The notes beneath the pieces were generated by a model. That model had not been told where the DNA came from. It saw nothing but the letters and a program-made list of their open reading frames with translations, and did no database searches. Below, piece after piece: positions 17,898-26,098 of a DNA stretch of 64,000 nt (position 1 is the first letter of the stretch; every line of letters starts with the position of its first letter). Location of the stretch: NCBI RefSeq assembly GCF_026967795.1, contig NZ_JAPVBH010000001.1, positions 547,028-611,027 on the forward strand. The letters are read 5' to 3'. The DNA is from Modestobacter sp. VKM Ac-2986. Its GTDB lineage: Bacteria; Actinomycetota; Actinomycetes; Mycobacteriales; Geodermatophilaceae. The translations under genes and the position numbers were made by a program.

Positions 17898-18863
17898 TCA
17901 GCGCGAGACGGGGTCGAGGTGGCCCGGGTCCAGCGAGGCGAGGTCCTCCCTCGTCGGGGCCGCCTCCCAGTCGCCCTCGGTCAGGCAGGCCAGCGCTCCG
18001 CAGCGGATGGCGGTGTCGAGCCGGGCAGCGACGTCCTCACCGTCCACCAACGAGGCGAGCCAGCCCGCGACGAACGCGTCCCCCGCGCCGACCGTGTCGA
18101 CGGCCGACACCCGGAACGCGCCCTGGCGCAGGCGGTCGCCGTTCGCGGTCGCGGCGATCGCGCCGGCCTCGCCGAGCTTGACCACCGCCTGCTGGGCACC
18201 GAGCGCGAGCATCGCGTCGAGCTGCCGCTCCGGGTCGCTCTCGCCGGTGAGCAGCTCGGCCTCGTCGTTGCCGGCGAAGAGCAGGTCGGCGCGCTCGGCG
18301 AGGGCGAGGTAGCCCTCTCTCGTCCGGTCGAGGTCCTCGACGAGCGTCGCGCGGTGGTTCACGTCGAACGACACGAGCGTCCCGCTCGCGCGCGCGAGGT
18401 CGACGGCGTGCATCGCAGCAGCCCGGGGGGCCTCGCCCAACGCCACCGAGATGCCGGTCACGTGCAGCACCGTCGCCGAGGTCACGACGTCGGCCGGGAC
18501 GTCGGCCGGTGACAGCCGACTGCCGGCCTGCCCGCGCCGGTAGTAGGTGATGCGGCTGGCGCCGGGGCGCACGCGCTCCTTGAGCATGAGCGCGGTCGTC
18601 ACCGTCGACTCCCTCGCCGCGTGCACGGCCACGCCCTCGGCGCGCAGTTCGCGCGCGATCATCGCCCCGACCGCGTCCGCGCCCAGGCGGCCGATCCATG
18701 CGGCCGAGCCCCCCAGCCGGGAGACCCCGATCGCGACGTTGCTCTCGGCGCCGCCGAACGTCAGCCGCATCCGGTCGCCGCGCGAGAGGTGCCCCGTCTG
18801 CTCCCCGACGAGCAGGCCGAGGCTCTCGCCGAGGACGACGACATCAGCGGGGGAGGTGCTCAC
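17898..18863 (-). CDS. kdgK: 2-keto-3-deoxygluconate kinase (PfkB family)
   Basis: Phosphorylates 2-keto-3-deoxygluconate (KDG) to KDPG with ATP. The 321-aa length and PfkB motifs fit: FGGAESNVAIGVSRLGG near the N-terminus and the C-terminal signature DTVGAGDAFVAGWLASL with the catalytic Asp. YYRRGQAGSRL and the position next to a KDPG aldolase gene argue for KDG and not ribose or fructose. Last gene of the left arm of the deoxyuronate cluster; its GTG overlaps the stop of the aldolase gene (GTGA). Confidence 0.88.
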   Translation of the reverse strand: MSTSPADVVVLGESLGLLVGEQTGHLSRGDRMRLTFGGAESNVAIGVSRLGGSAAWIGRLGADAVGAMIARELRAEGVAVHAARESTVTTALMLKERVRPGASRITYYRRGQAGSRLSPADVPADVVTSATVLHVTGISVALGEAPRAAAMHAVDLARASGTLVSFDVNHRATLVEDLDRTREGYLALAERADLLFAGNDEAELLTGESDPERQLDAMLALGAQQAVVKLGEAGAIAATANGDRLRQGAFRVSAVDTVGAGDAFVAGWLASLVDGEDVAARLDTAIRCGALACLTEGDWEAAPTREDLASLDPGHLDPVSR

Positions 18864-19471
18864 CCGGCCACCTCGACGGCCTCGCGGGCGCGGGCGGCGA
18901 CGGCCTCGACGCCCTCCGCCGCGGCCTGCGTGATCCAGCTGCCGCTCACCGCGAAGACGCTGGCCCGCGCGAGGTAGTCGGTGAGGTTGCCGGGGGAGAC
19001 GCCGCCCGACGGCATGAAGCGGACGTCGCGGAACACCGACGCGTACGCATCGATCAGCGACAGCCCGCCGAACACCCCGGCCGGGAACAGCTTCAGTCGC
19101 GTGAGCCCGGCTGCGCGGGCGCGCTGCACCTCGGTGGGCGTGATCACGCCGGGCACCATCGGCACGCCGGCCGCGTGCGCGAACGCGATGACCTCGACGT
19201 CCAGACCGGGGCTCACGAGGAACTGCGCGCCCGCGTCGACGGCCGCCCGCGCCTGATCGGCCGAGAGCACCGTGCCCGCGCCGACGAGCAGGTCGCCGCG
19301 CTCGGCCAGGCGCCGCACCGCCGTCATGCCGAACTCGCCCCGCAGCGCCACCTCGACGACGGGGAGCCCGCCGGCGACGAGGCCCTCACCGATCGCCTCG
19401 ATCGTGTCGGGGTGCGACACCGAGGCCAGCGGCACCACCCGGTGGGTGAACAGCCGGTGGTCCTCGCTCAT
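18860..19471 (-). CDS. eda: KDPG aldolase
   Basis: Cleaves 2-keto-3-deoxy-6-phosphogluconate to pyruvate and glyceraldehyde 3-phosphate. The 203-aa class I aldolase has the family pattern: PVVEVALRGEFG near residue 40, VGAGTVLSADQA, SPGLDVEVI, PGVITPTE and the Schiff-base lysine in LTRLKLFPAG. Start is ATG 19471, overlapping the stop of kduD by 4 bases. The open frame runs further upstream inside kduD but has no homology there. Together with the kinase this finishes the breakdown of KDG. Confidence 0.9.
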   Translation of the reverse strand: MSEDHRLFTHRVVPLASVSHPDTIEAIGEGLVAGGLPVVEVALRGEFGMTAVRRLAERGDLLVGAGTVLSADQARAAVDAGAQFLVSPGLDVEVIAFAHAAGVPMVPGVITPTEVQRARAAGLTRLKLFPAGVFGGLSLIDAYASVFRDVRFMPSGGVSPGNLTDYLARASVFAVSGSWITQAAAEGVEAVAARAREAVEVAG

Positions 19472-20223
19472 CGTCCGAGCCACCCGCCGTCGACCGGGAG
19501 GACCACGCCGGTGACGTAGTCCGAGGCGGGCGAGGCCAGGAACACCGTCGCGCCACCGAGGTCGCTGGGCTGGCCCCAGCGGGCAGCGGGGATGCGCGCG
19601 AGGATCGCCTCGGACCGTTCGGGGTCGCCGCGCAGCGCCTCGGTGTTGTCGGTGGAGATGTAGCCGGGGGCGATCGCGTTCACCGTCACGCCGAACGGCG
19701 CCCACTCGTTGGCGAGCGCCTTGGTCAGTCCGGAGATGCCCGACTTGGCCGCGGCGTAGCCGGGGACGTTGATGCCGCCCTGGAAGCTGAGCAGGCTCGC
19801 GGTGAAGACCACCTTGCCGCGCCCGCGCTCGACCATCGACCGGCCGATCTGCTGCGTGAGCACAAACTGGCTGCTGAGGTTCACGTCGAGCACCTCGTCC
19901 CACCACTCGAGGGGGTGCTCGGCCGCGGGGGAGCGGCGGATGGTCCCGGCGTTGTTGACGAGGACGTCGGTGCGGCCGGCCACCTCCGCGCCGAAGGCGG
20001 CGACGGCCGCACGGTCGCGGAAGTCGACGCGGTGACCCTCGAACGCGCGGCCGAGTGCGCGCACGCGGCGGCCGATCTCGCCGCCGTCCTCCTCCTGGCC
20101 GGCGGAGGCGGCGATGATGTCGGCGCCCGCGACCGCGAGCGCCTCGGCCATGGCGAACCCGATGCCCCGGCGTGCGCCGGTGACGACGGCGGTGGAGCCG
20201 GTGAGGTCGAACATCGCGGTCAT
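19468..20223 (-). CDS. kduD: 2-deoxy-D-gluconate 3-dehydrogenase (SDR)
   Basis: NAD(P)-dependent short-chain dehydrogenase, 251 aa, that would reduce 2,5-diketo-3-deoxygluconate to KDG. SDR motifs: TGARRGIGFAMA (cofactor binding), NNAGTIRRSP, the catalytic Ser in VVFTASLLSFQGG and YAAAKSG with Tyr and Lys. NNAGTIRR and FQGGINVPGYAAAK are characteristic of KduD and gluconate 5-dehydrogenases. The neighbouring kduI, kinase and aldolase genes support KduD. Translationally coupled to eda. Confidence 0.88.
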   Translation of the reverse strand: MTAMFDLTGSTAVVTGARRGIGFAMAEALAVAGADIIAASAGQEEDGGEIGRRVRALGRAFEGHRVDFRDRAAVAAFGAEVAGRTDVLVNNAGTIRRSPAAEHPLEWWDEVLDVNLSSQFVLTQQIGRSMVERGRGKVVFTASLLSFQGGINVPGYAAAKSGISGLTKALANEWAPFGVTVNAIAPGYISTDNTEALRGDPERSEAILARIPAARWGQPSDLGGATVFLASPASDYVTGVVLPVDGGWLGR

Positions 20224-20259
20224 GCTGGTGGTCCCATCTGGCGGTCGGTCGGTGAGAGG

Positions 20260-21303
20260 TCAGTGCTGGACATCGATGAGGACCTTCATCGACTCGGCGC
20301 GGGCGAGGCTCTCGAACGCCTCGGCGGTGCGCTCGAGCGGCACGGTCGCGGTGATCAGCTCGTCGGCGGGGATCGCTCCGCGCGCGATCAGGGCGATCGC
20401 GTGCTCGAAGTCCTCGCGCTCGTACACGCGCGCGCCGATCAGCTCGAGCTCGCGCCAGAAGACCCGGTGCAGGTCGATCGGCACGGGGCGTGGGTGGATC
20501 GCGACCATGACGACACGGCCCCGGGTGCGGGCGTGCGCCGTCGCCTCGAGTGCGGTCGCGGCGACGCCGGCGACCTCGAACACCACGTCGACTCCCGCAT
20601 CACCCGTGAGCTCCTGCACCCGCGCGGCGAGGTCCTCCTCGACCGGGTCGACGACGGTCGCACCGTGCCGGGCGGCGAAGGCGCGACGTCCGGCGTTGGG
20701 CTCGCTGAGGACGACGTGCGCGCCGGCCTGGGCGGCGACCAGGGCGATCAGCTGACCGATCGGCCCGCCACCGATGATCAGCGCGGTCTCGCCCTCGGTC
20801 AGCCGTGAGCGGCGGACGTCGTGCGAGGCGACCGCGAGCGGCTCGACCAGGGCCGCGTGTTCCAGCGACATCCCGGCGGGCAGGGGGACGACGACCGACT
20901 CGGGCACCGTCCACAGTTCCTGCATCGCGCCCGTGGTCTCGATGCCGACGAAGGCGAGGCGCTGGCAGATGTGCTGGTGGCCCGCGCGGCAGGCGGGGCA
21001 GTCGCCGCACCAGTCCAGGGGCATGACGGTGACGGGGTCGCCCGGCCGCACGCTCCCGACCCCGTCGCCGACGGCCTCGACGGTGCCGCTCATCTCGTGG
21101 CCGATCGCCTGCGGCGGGTTCACGCGGTGGTCCATGTCCCCGTGCAGGATGTGCAGGTCGGTGCCGCAGATGCCGCAGTAGGCGACGCGGATCTGCACCT
21201 GACCCGGACCCGGGCCGGTGACGGCGTTGTCCCTCACCTCGATCCGGCCCGCACCGGCGTAGGCCGCGGCCCGCCCTCCGCCCGTGTACTCGCGAGCTCC
21301 CAC
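20260..21303 (-). CDS. Zinc-dependent medium-chain dehydrogenase
   Basis: 347 aa, in the polyol/threonine-dehydrogenase branch. The catalytic zinc ligands are in CGICGTDLH and IGHEMSG. The structural zinc site is complete: four Cys in CGDCPACRAGHQHIC. The coenzyme fold has IIGGGPIGQLIA. It opens the left arm of the deoxyuronate cluster, just upstream of kduD. Likely oxidises or reduces a sugar acid or polyol feeding the same pathway (for example idonate or a tagaturonate-type compound); the exact substrate is not evident. Confidence 0.75.
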   Translation of the reverse strand: MGAREYTGGGRAAAYAGAGRIEVRDNAVTGPGPGQVQIRVAYCGICGTDLHILHGDMDHRVNPPQAIGHEMSGTVEAVGDGVGSVRPGDPVTVMPLDWCGDCPACRAGHQHICQRLAFVGIETTGAMQELWTVPESVVVPLPAGMSLEHAALVEPLAVASHDVRRSRLTEGETALIIGGGPIGQLIALVAAQAGAHVVLSEPNAGRRAFAARHGATVVDPVEEDLAARVQELTGDAGVDVVFEVAGVAATALEATAHARTRGRVVMVAIHPRPVPIDLHRVFWRELELIGARVYEREDFEHAIALIARGAIPADELITATVPLERTAEAFESLARAESMKVLIDVQH

Positions 21304-21360
21304 CAGGACTCCCCTCCGAGCGCTGTCGACACGCGCTGAGCACGCTGCCGGTCACGAGAG

Positions 21361-21401
21361 TGGAACACAGTTCCGTGAAAAGTTCCATCTGGTGAAACCA
21401 G
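21361..21401. promoter_or_regulatory. Operator cluster between the two arms of the uronate locus
   Basis: GGAAC-ACA-GTTCC (21362-21374) and CTGGT-GAA-ACCAG (21389-21401) are perfect palindromes, with an extra GTTCCA between them. The first resembles the TGGAAA-type IclR operator. They lie in the 175-bp gap shared by the divergent dehydrogenase and TRAP genes, and the second overlaps the likely -35 region of a TAGAGT (-10, 21414-21419) promoter. The IclR regulator at 25269 is the natural binder. Confidence 0.6.
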
Positions 21402-21478
21402 GTTCCGTTTGCGTAGAGTGCACCCAGGTCGACGCGCCGGCTCAAAGGTGACCGGCGCCGAATCGAGAAGGAGTCCTC

Positions 21479-22492
21479 ATGCTTGGGCAGAAGCGCATCG
21501 CGAGCGTCGTGGCCACCGGAGCGGTCCTCGCCCTCACCCTGGCGGGCTGCGGCTCCGAGTCCGGCGAGGGCGGCGGCGGGGACACCCGGGTCTTCCGGGT
21601 GGCCTTCAACCAGAACGAGGCGCACCCGCAGGCCAAGGCGATCCTCGAGCTGTCGGACAAGCTGGAGGCGGAGACCGGCGGCCGCTACCGGCTCGAGCTG
21701 TTCCCCGACGGCACGCTCGGCTCGCAGGAGGCCACCATCGAGCAGGTCCAGTCGGGCACCATCGACTTCGCCTTCGTCGCCGGCTCGCTGCTGGAGAGCC
21801 TCGAGCCCGACTTCTCGGTGGTCAACCTGCCCTACGTCTACGAGTCCCCCGAGCACCAGCTCGAGGTGCTCAACGACCAGGCGGTCGTCGGCGAGCTGTA
21901 CGACTCGCTCTCGCAGGACAACATCGAGGTGCTCGCCGCCTACCACGGCGGTGTGCGCAACGTGTACACGGACAAGGCGGTCGAGACCCCCGCGGACCTC
22001 GCCGGTCTCAAGATCCGGGTGATCGGCTCGGACACGAACGTCCGCATGATGGAGCTCATGGGCGGCGTCGGCACCCCGATGGCCCAGGACGAGGTGTACA
22101 CCGCGATCCAGTCCGGCGTCATCGACGGCGGCGAGAACAACGAGCTCATCTACTCGTCGCTCTCGCACGACGAGATCGCCCCGTTCTACTCCTCCACGGG
22201 GCACCTGATGATGCCCGACTACCTCATCGCCAGCCCCAACACGTGGAGCTCGCTCGACGAGGAGACGCGAGGCGTCTTCGAGGGGCTCCTCGCCGAGTCG
22301 ATCGACAGCGAGCTCGCCGCCTTCGACGCCGCCGTCGAGACGGCCCGGGCCGACGCCGAAGCGGCCGGCGCGACGTTCGTCGAGTCGGATGCCGACGCGT
22401 TCCGTGAGGTCGTGCTCCCGCTCCACGACGAGCTGGTGACGACCGAGCGCCAGCAGCAGGTGTACGACGCCATCGAAGCCGCTCGCGGCTGA
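21479..22492 (+). CDS. dctP: TRAP transporter substrate-binding lipoprotein (DctP)
   Basis: Extracytoplasmic solute receptor, 337 aa. A lipoprotein signal with lipobox LTLAGC (Cys about 23) anchors it to the outer face of the membrane. Typical features of the family follow: FPDGTLGSQEATIEQVQSGT, LPYVYES, and DLAGLKIRVIGSD containing the conserved Arg that clamps the substrate carboxylate. ATG 21479 follows GAAGGAG. It starts a P-Q-M TRAP operon, and the cluster suggests a uronate or unsaturated/deoxy-uronate ligand. Confidence 0.92.
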   Translation: MLGQKRIASVVATGAVLALTLAGCGSESGEGGGGDTRVFRVAFNQNEAHPQAKAILELSDKLEAETGGRYRLELFPDGTLGSQEATIEQVQSGTIDFAFVAGSLLESLEPDFSVVNLPYVYESPEHQLEVLNDQAVVGELYDSLSQDNIEVLAAYHGGVRNVYTDKAVETPADLAGLKIRVIGSDTNVRMMELMGGVGTPMAQDEVYTAIQSGVIDGGENNELIYSSLSHDEIAPFYSSTGHLMMPDYLIASPNTWSSLDEETRGVFEGLLAESIDSELAAFDAAVETARADAEAAGATFVESDADAFREVVLPLHDELVTTERQQQVYDAIEAARG

Positions 22493-22523
22493 TCCCGGCC
22501 GTCCCCTCGACCGGAGGAAGTCC

Positions 22524-23039
22524 ATGACCGTCGTCCGCCGCTGGCTCGATCGCACCCTGCGGGCCCTCTGCGTCGTCCTGTTCGCCGTGCTCGTGCTGCT
22601 CGTGGTCTGGCAGGTCTTCACCCGCCTCGTCCTGGACGCACCGAGCGCGTGGAGCGAGGAGGCCGCGCGCTACACGTTCGTCTGGGTCAGCCTGATCGGC
22701 ATCTCCATCGCGATCGGCGAGAAGGCGGACGTCGTCATGGACTTCGTCGTGGAGAAGCTGCCGGTCCCCTGGCAGCGGGTCGTCGACGTCCTCGCCTACC
22801 TCACGGTGCTCGCCTTCGCGAGCTACGTGATGATCTTCGGCGGCATCGAGCAGTCGAGGCGGGCGTGGGAGCAGACGAACCCGCTGCTGCCCCTCACCCA
22901 GGGCCAGCTCTCGCTCGCGCTGCCGATCTCCGGAGCCCTGATCATCTTCTACCTGGTCCTGCACATCGCCCACGCCCTGTCCCGCGACTTCGCGGGCCGC
23001 GAGGGCTTCCACGAGGACCCGAAGGCGGCGACCGCATGA
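22524..23039 (+). CDS. dctQ: TRAP transporter small membrane subunit (DctQ)
   Basis: 171 aa with four hydrophobic segments. ARYTFVWVSLIGISIAIGE after helix 2 is the usual DctQ pattern. It pairs with the large subunit to form the Na+-driven uptake complex. ATG lies behind GGAGGAAGTCC; its TGA overlaps the ATG of dctM. Confidence 0.92.
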   Translation: MTVVRRWLDRTLRALCVVLFAVLVLLVVWQVFTRLVLDAPSAWSEEAARYTFVWVSLIGISIAIGEKADVVMDFVVEKLPVPWQRVVDVLAYLTVLAFASYVMIFGGIEQSRRAWEQTNPLLPLTQGQLSLALPISGALIIFYLVLHIAHALSRDFAGREGFHEDPKAATA

Positions 23040-24346
23040 TCGACCCACTCGTCATCGGGCTGGTCCTCATCGCCGGCCTCGTCGTCCTCCTGGCCATCGG
23101 GGCGCCGGTCTCGATCGCCATCGGTCTGCCCTCGACCGTCTGCCTCATGCTGGTGGCGGGCTTCGACAACGGGGCCATCACCTCCGCCCAGCAGATGCTG
23201 CGCGGCGCGAACTCCTTCGCGCTGCTGGCGATCCCGTTCTTCGTGCTGGCCGGGGTCATCATGAACAACGGGGGGATAGCCGAGAGGCTGGTGAACCTCG
23301 CCCGCGTGCTGGTCGGGCGCGCGCCGGCATCGCTCCTGCAGAGCAACGTCATCGCCAACACGATCTTCGGCACCGTGTCGGGCTCGGCGGTGGCCACCGC
23401 GGCCGCGGTCGGCTCGACCATGACGCCGATGCTCCGGCGGAGCGGGTACGACCCCGCGATGTCGGCGGCCACGAACGTCAGCTCGGCACCGGCGGGGATG
23501 CTGATCCCGCCCAGCAACACGCTCATCATCTACTCGCTGGCCGCCGGTGGGACCTCGGTGGGGGCGTTGTTCCTGGCCGGCTACGTGCCCGGCCTGCTGT
23601 GGGCCCTGGGGTGCGCGGGCGTCGTCCACTTCTACGCGCGCCGCCACCCGGACCTGAAGGGCCAGTCGTTCCCCGGCTGGGGCGTCCTCCTCACCACCGT
23701 GCTGCAGGCCCTGCCCTCGCTCGGGCTCATCGTGGTCGCCATCGGCGGCATCGTGGCCGGCTTCTTCACGCCCACCGAGGGCTCGGCGATCGCGGTCGTC
23801 TACGCGCTCCTGCTGTCGTTCGTCTACCGCACGATCAAGGTGCGCGACCTCGGCGGCATCCTCTACGACGCCTGCCGCACGAGCGCGATCGTGATCTTCC
23901 TGATCGCGGTCTCGTCGATCATGGGCTACATCCTCACGTACGCGCGGCTGCCCCAGCTGATCGCCGAGTCGCTTTTCGGCTGGACCGACTCCAAGGTCGT
24001 CGTGCTGTTGATCATGATGATCGTGCTCCTGGTCATCGGCATCCCGCTCGACCCGACGCCGGCCCTGCTGATCTTCGTGCCGATCTTCCTGCCGATCGCC
24101 GTCTCCTTCGGCGTCGACCCGGTGCACTTCGGGATCATGATGGTCTTCAACCTCTCGATCGCCGTGATCTCGCCACCTTCCGCTCCGGTGCTCTTCGTCG
24201 GCACCCAGGTGGCCCAGACGAGGCTCGAGCCGGTCATCAGGCGGATGGTGCCCTTCCTCGTCGTGCTGATCGTCATGTTGTTCGTCGTCGTCTTCGTGCC
24301 CGACGTGTCGCTGTGGCTGCCGCGCCTGGCCGGCCTCGTCGAGTGA
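23036..24346 (+). CDS. dctM: TRAP transporter large permease (DctM)
   Basis: 436 aa integral membrane protein with about 11-12 helices; the channel-forming subunit of the tripartite transporter. Family elements: PFFVLAGVIMNNGGIAERLV, FGTVSGSAVATAAAVGSTM, AGMLIPPSNTLIIY and the C-terminal FVPIFLPIAVSFGVDPVHFG. Overlaps dctQ by ATGA and is followed by kduI after 41 bases, so import and the first catabolic step are probably co-transcribed. Confidence 0.95.
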   Translation: MIDPLVIGLVLIAGLVVLLAIGAPVSIAIGLPSTVCLMLVAGFDNGAITSAQQMLRGANSFALLAIPFFVLAGVIMNNGGIAERLVNLARVLVGRAPASLLQSNVIANTIFGTVSGSAVATAAAVGSTMTPMLRRSGYDPAMSAATNVSSAPAGMLIPPSNTLIIYSLAAGGTSVGALFLAGYVPGLLWALGCAGVVHFYARRHPDLKGQSFPGWGVLLTTVLQALPSLGLIVVAIGGIVAGFFTPTEGSAIAVVYALLLSFVYRTIKVRDLGGILYDACRTSAIVIFLIAVSSIMGYILTYARLPQLIAESLFGWTDSKVVVLLIMMIVLLVIGIPLDPTPALLIFVPIFLPIAVSFGVDPVHFGIMMVFNLSIAVISPPSAPVLFVGTQVAQTRLEPVIRRMVPFLVVLIVMLFVVVFVPDVSLWLPRLAGLVE

Positions 24347-24387
24347 CGTCCGGTCCCCCCGTCCGACACCACCTCTCAGGAGACGCA

Positions 24388-25224
24388 GTGCCTTCCACCA
24401 TGCGCGGCCCCGTTGCCGCCGACCAGGTCCCCGGGTTCTCGCAACAGGACCTGCGCGACCGGTTCCTGATCGAGGACCTGCTGGTCGCCGGCCGTCAGGT
24501 CACCGTCCCCACGCACTACGACCGCGTGGTCGCCGTCGGGGTCGTGCCCACCGACGGCGACATCGAGCTGACCCCCGTCCCGGAGATCCGCTCCGAGCAC
24601 TTCCTCGAGCACCGCGAGATCGGCATCGTCAACGTGGGCGGGCCCGGCAGCATCCGGGCCGGCGGTGAGACGTACCCGATGGAGCGCGAGGCGGTGCTGT
24701 ACCTCGGCCGCGGCACGCGGGACGTCGTCTTCGCCTCCGACTCCGCCGGGGACCCGGCGAAGTACTACGGCTTCTCGGCGCCGGCGCACACCGAGCACCC
24801 GTCCCGGCTGGGCCGCCCCGGCGAGGGCACGGTGCGCGAGCTCGGTGACCAGTCGACCTCCAACCGCCGGTCGCTGCGCCAGGTCGTCCACGAGGACGGC
24901 ATCCGCAGCTGCCAGATCGTCATGGGCGTCACCCGCCTGCACCCGGGCAACATGTGGAACACGATGCCCGCGCACACGCACGAGCGCCGTACCGAGTTCT
25001 ACCTGTACTTCGACGTGCCCGAGGACGCGCGCGTGCTGCACCTGATGGGCGAGCCGAGCGAGTCCCGCCACCTGCTCGTGGCCGCCGAGCAGGTGGTCAT
25101 GTCGCCGAGCTGGTCGATCCACTCGGGCGTCGGGTCGCAGGCCTACGCTTTCGTCTGGGCGATGGCCGGCGAGAACCAGTCGTTCGACGACATGGACAGC
25201 GTGCCGATCACCGAGCTGACCTGA
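24388..25224 (+). CDS. kduI: 5-keto-4-deoxyuronate isomerase
   Basis: Converts 4-deoxy-L-threo-5-hexosulose uronate to 2,5-diketo-3-deoxygluconate, the substrate of KduD. The 278-aa cupin has the KduI signature: REIGIVNVGGPGSI, AVLYLGRGTRDV, MWNTMPAHTHERRTEFYLYF with the metal-binding His and Glu, and the later SPSWSIHSG. GTG 24388 follows AGGAGACGCA. It lies after the TRAP operon. No polysaccharide lyase or unsaturated glucuronyl hydrolase lies in the window, so the cell would import already cleaved products or encode lyases elsewhere. Confidence 0.94.
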   Translation: MPSTMRGPVAADQVPGFSQQDLRDRFLIEDLLVAGRQVTVPTHYDRVVAVGVVPTDGDIELTPVPEIRSEHFLEHREIGIVNVGGPGSIRAGGETYPMEREAVLYLGRGTRDVVFASDSAGDPAKYYGFSAPAHTEHPSRLGRPGEGTVRELGDQSTSNRRSLRQVVHEDGIRSCQIVMGVTRLHPGNMWNTMPAHTHERRTEFYLYFDVPEDARVLHLMGEPSESRHLLVAAEQVVMSPSWSIHSGVGSQAYAFVWAMAGENQSFDDMDSVPITELT

Positions 25225-25268
25225 CGAGCGGGCGGGTACGACAGATGAGCGCACGCGGAGAGGCGACG

Positions 25269-26042
25269 ATGGAGCTGCTGACCGATCGGCGGGACCTGCC
25301 CTCGAACGCCTCGCACAAGCTGCTCCAGGTGCTCGAGGCGGCGCTGCTGCAGGAGCGCTTCACCGACATCGTCGACCACACCGGCCTCGCCAAGTCCACG
25401 GTGCACCGTCTCGTCGCGACCCTGGTGGAGGAGGGCTTCCTCTCCGGGGACGCCGAGCACGGGTACCGGGCCGGCCCGCGGTTCATGTCGCTGGCCGGCC
25501 GGGTGCTCACCGAGACCGACATCACCCAGGTCGCCCAGCCCGTGGTCGACCGGCTCGTCGCCGAGGTGGACTGCACGGTGCACGTCGGGGTCCGGGCCGG
25601 CGACGAGATGGTCTACGTCATCCGCACCGACTCCTCGAAGCCCTACCGCATGCGCTCGCGCATCGGGCTCGCGATCCCCATGCACTCGACCGGGATGGGG
25701 AAGGCCGTCATGGCCACCTGGACCGACGAGGAGGTCGCCGACTACGCCGAGCGCACCGGGCTCCCGTCGCGCACGGCTACGACGGTCCGAGACGTCGACT
25801 CGCTCCGCCGCGTGCTCGACGTCGTGCGGGCGCGCGGCTTCGCTCTCGACCTGGGGGAGAACGAGGACGGCACCGTGTGCGTGGCGGCGGCGATCCACGA
25901 CAGCACGGGCCGGGCCACGCACGGGCTGTCGATCTCCTCGATCGCCCTCGAGCACCCGGGACTGTCCATCGAGGCGCTCGCCCCGCAGGCCGCTGCTGCC
26001 GCCGCCGACATCTCGCGGCTGCTGGGGCACCGCCGCCGGTGA
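25269..26042 (+). CDS. IclR-family regulator of the uronate cluster
   Basis: 257 aa. An N-terminal winged helix (ASHKLLQVLEAALLQERFTD, HTGLAKSTVHRLVATLVEEG) precedes the IclR ligand-binding domain with HVGVRAGDEMVYVIRTDSS, MHSTGMGKAVMA and ISSIAL. I start at ATG 25269, five bases after GGAGAGG; ATG 25245 is possible. Closest known analogues by context are KdgR-type regulators that respond to KDG. It would act on the operator-like palindromes at 21361-21401. Confidence 0.88.
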   Translation: MELLTDRRDLPSNASHKLLQVLEAALLQERFTDIVDHTGLAKSTVHRLVATLVEEGFLSGDAEHGYRAGPRFMSLAGRVLTETDITQVAQPVVDRLVAEVDCTVHVGVRAGDEMVYVIRTDSSKPYRMRSRIGLAIPMHSTGMGKAVMATWTDEEVADYAERTGLPSRTATTVRDVDSLRRVLDVVRARGFALDLGENEDGTVCVAAAIHDSTGRATHGLSISSIALEHPGLSIEALAPQAAAAAADISRLLGHRRR

Positions 26043-26098
26043 GGTGACCGGAGTGGGTCCGCCGCGGGGTCGTCGTCCCCTCCGCGCGCGGCCCGGTG

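Noticed and set aside
26043-26098. Terminator between iclR and aceB
   Set aside because: GC inverted segments pair only imperfectly; not strong enough to list.
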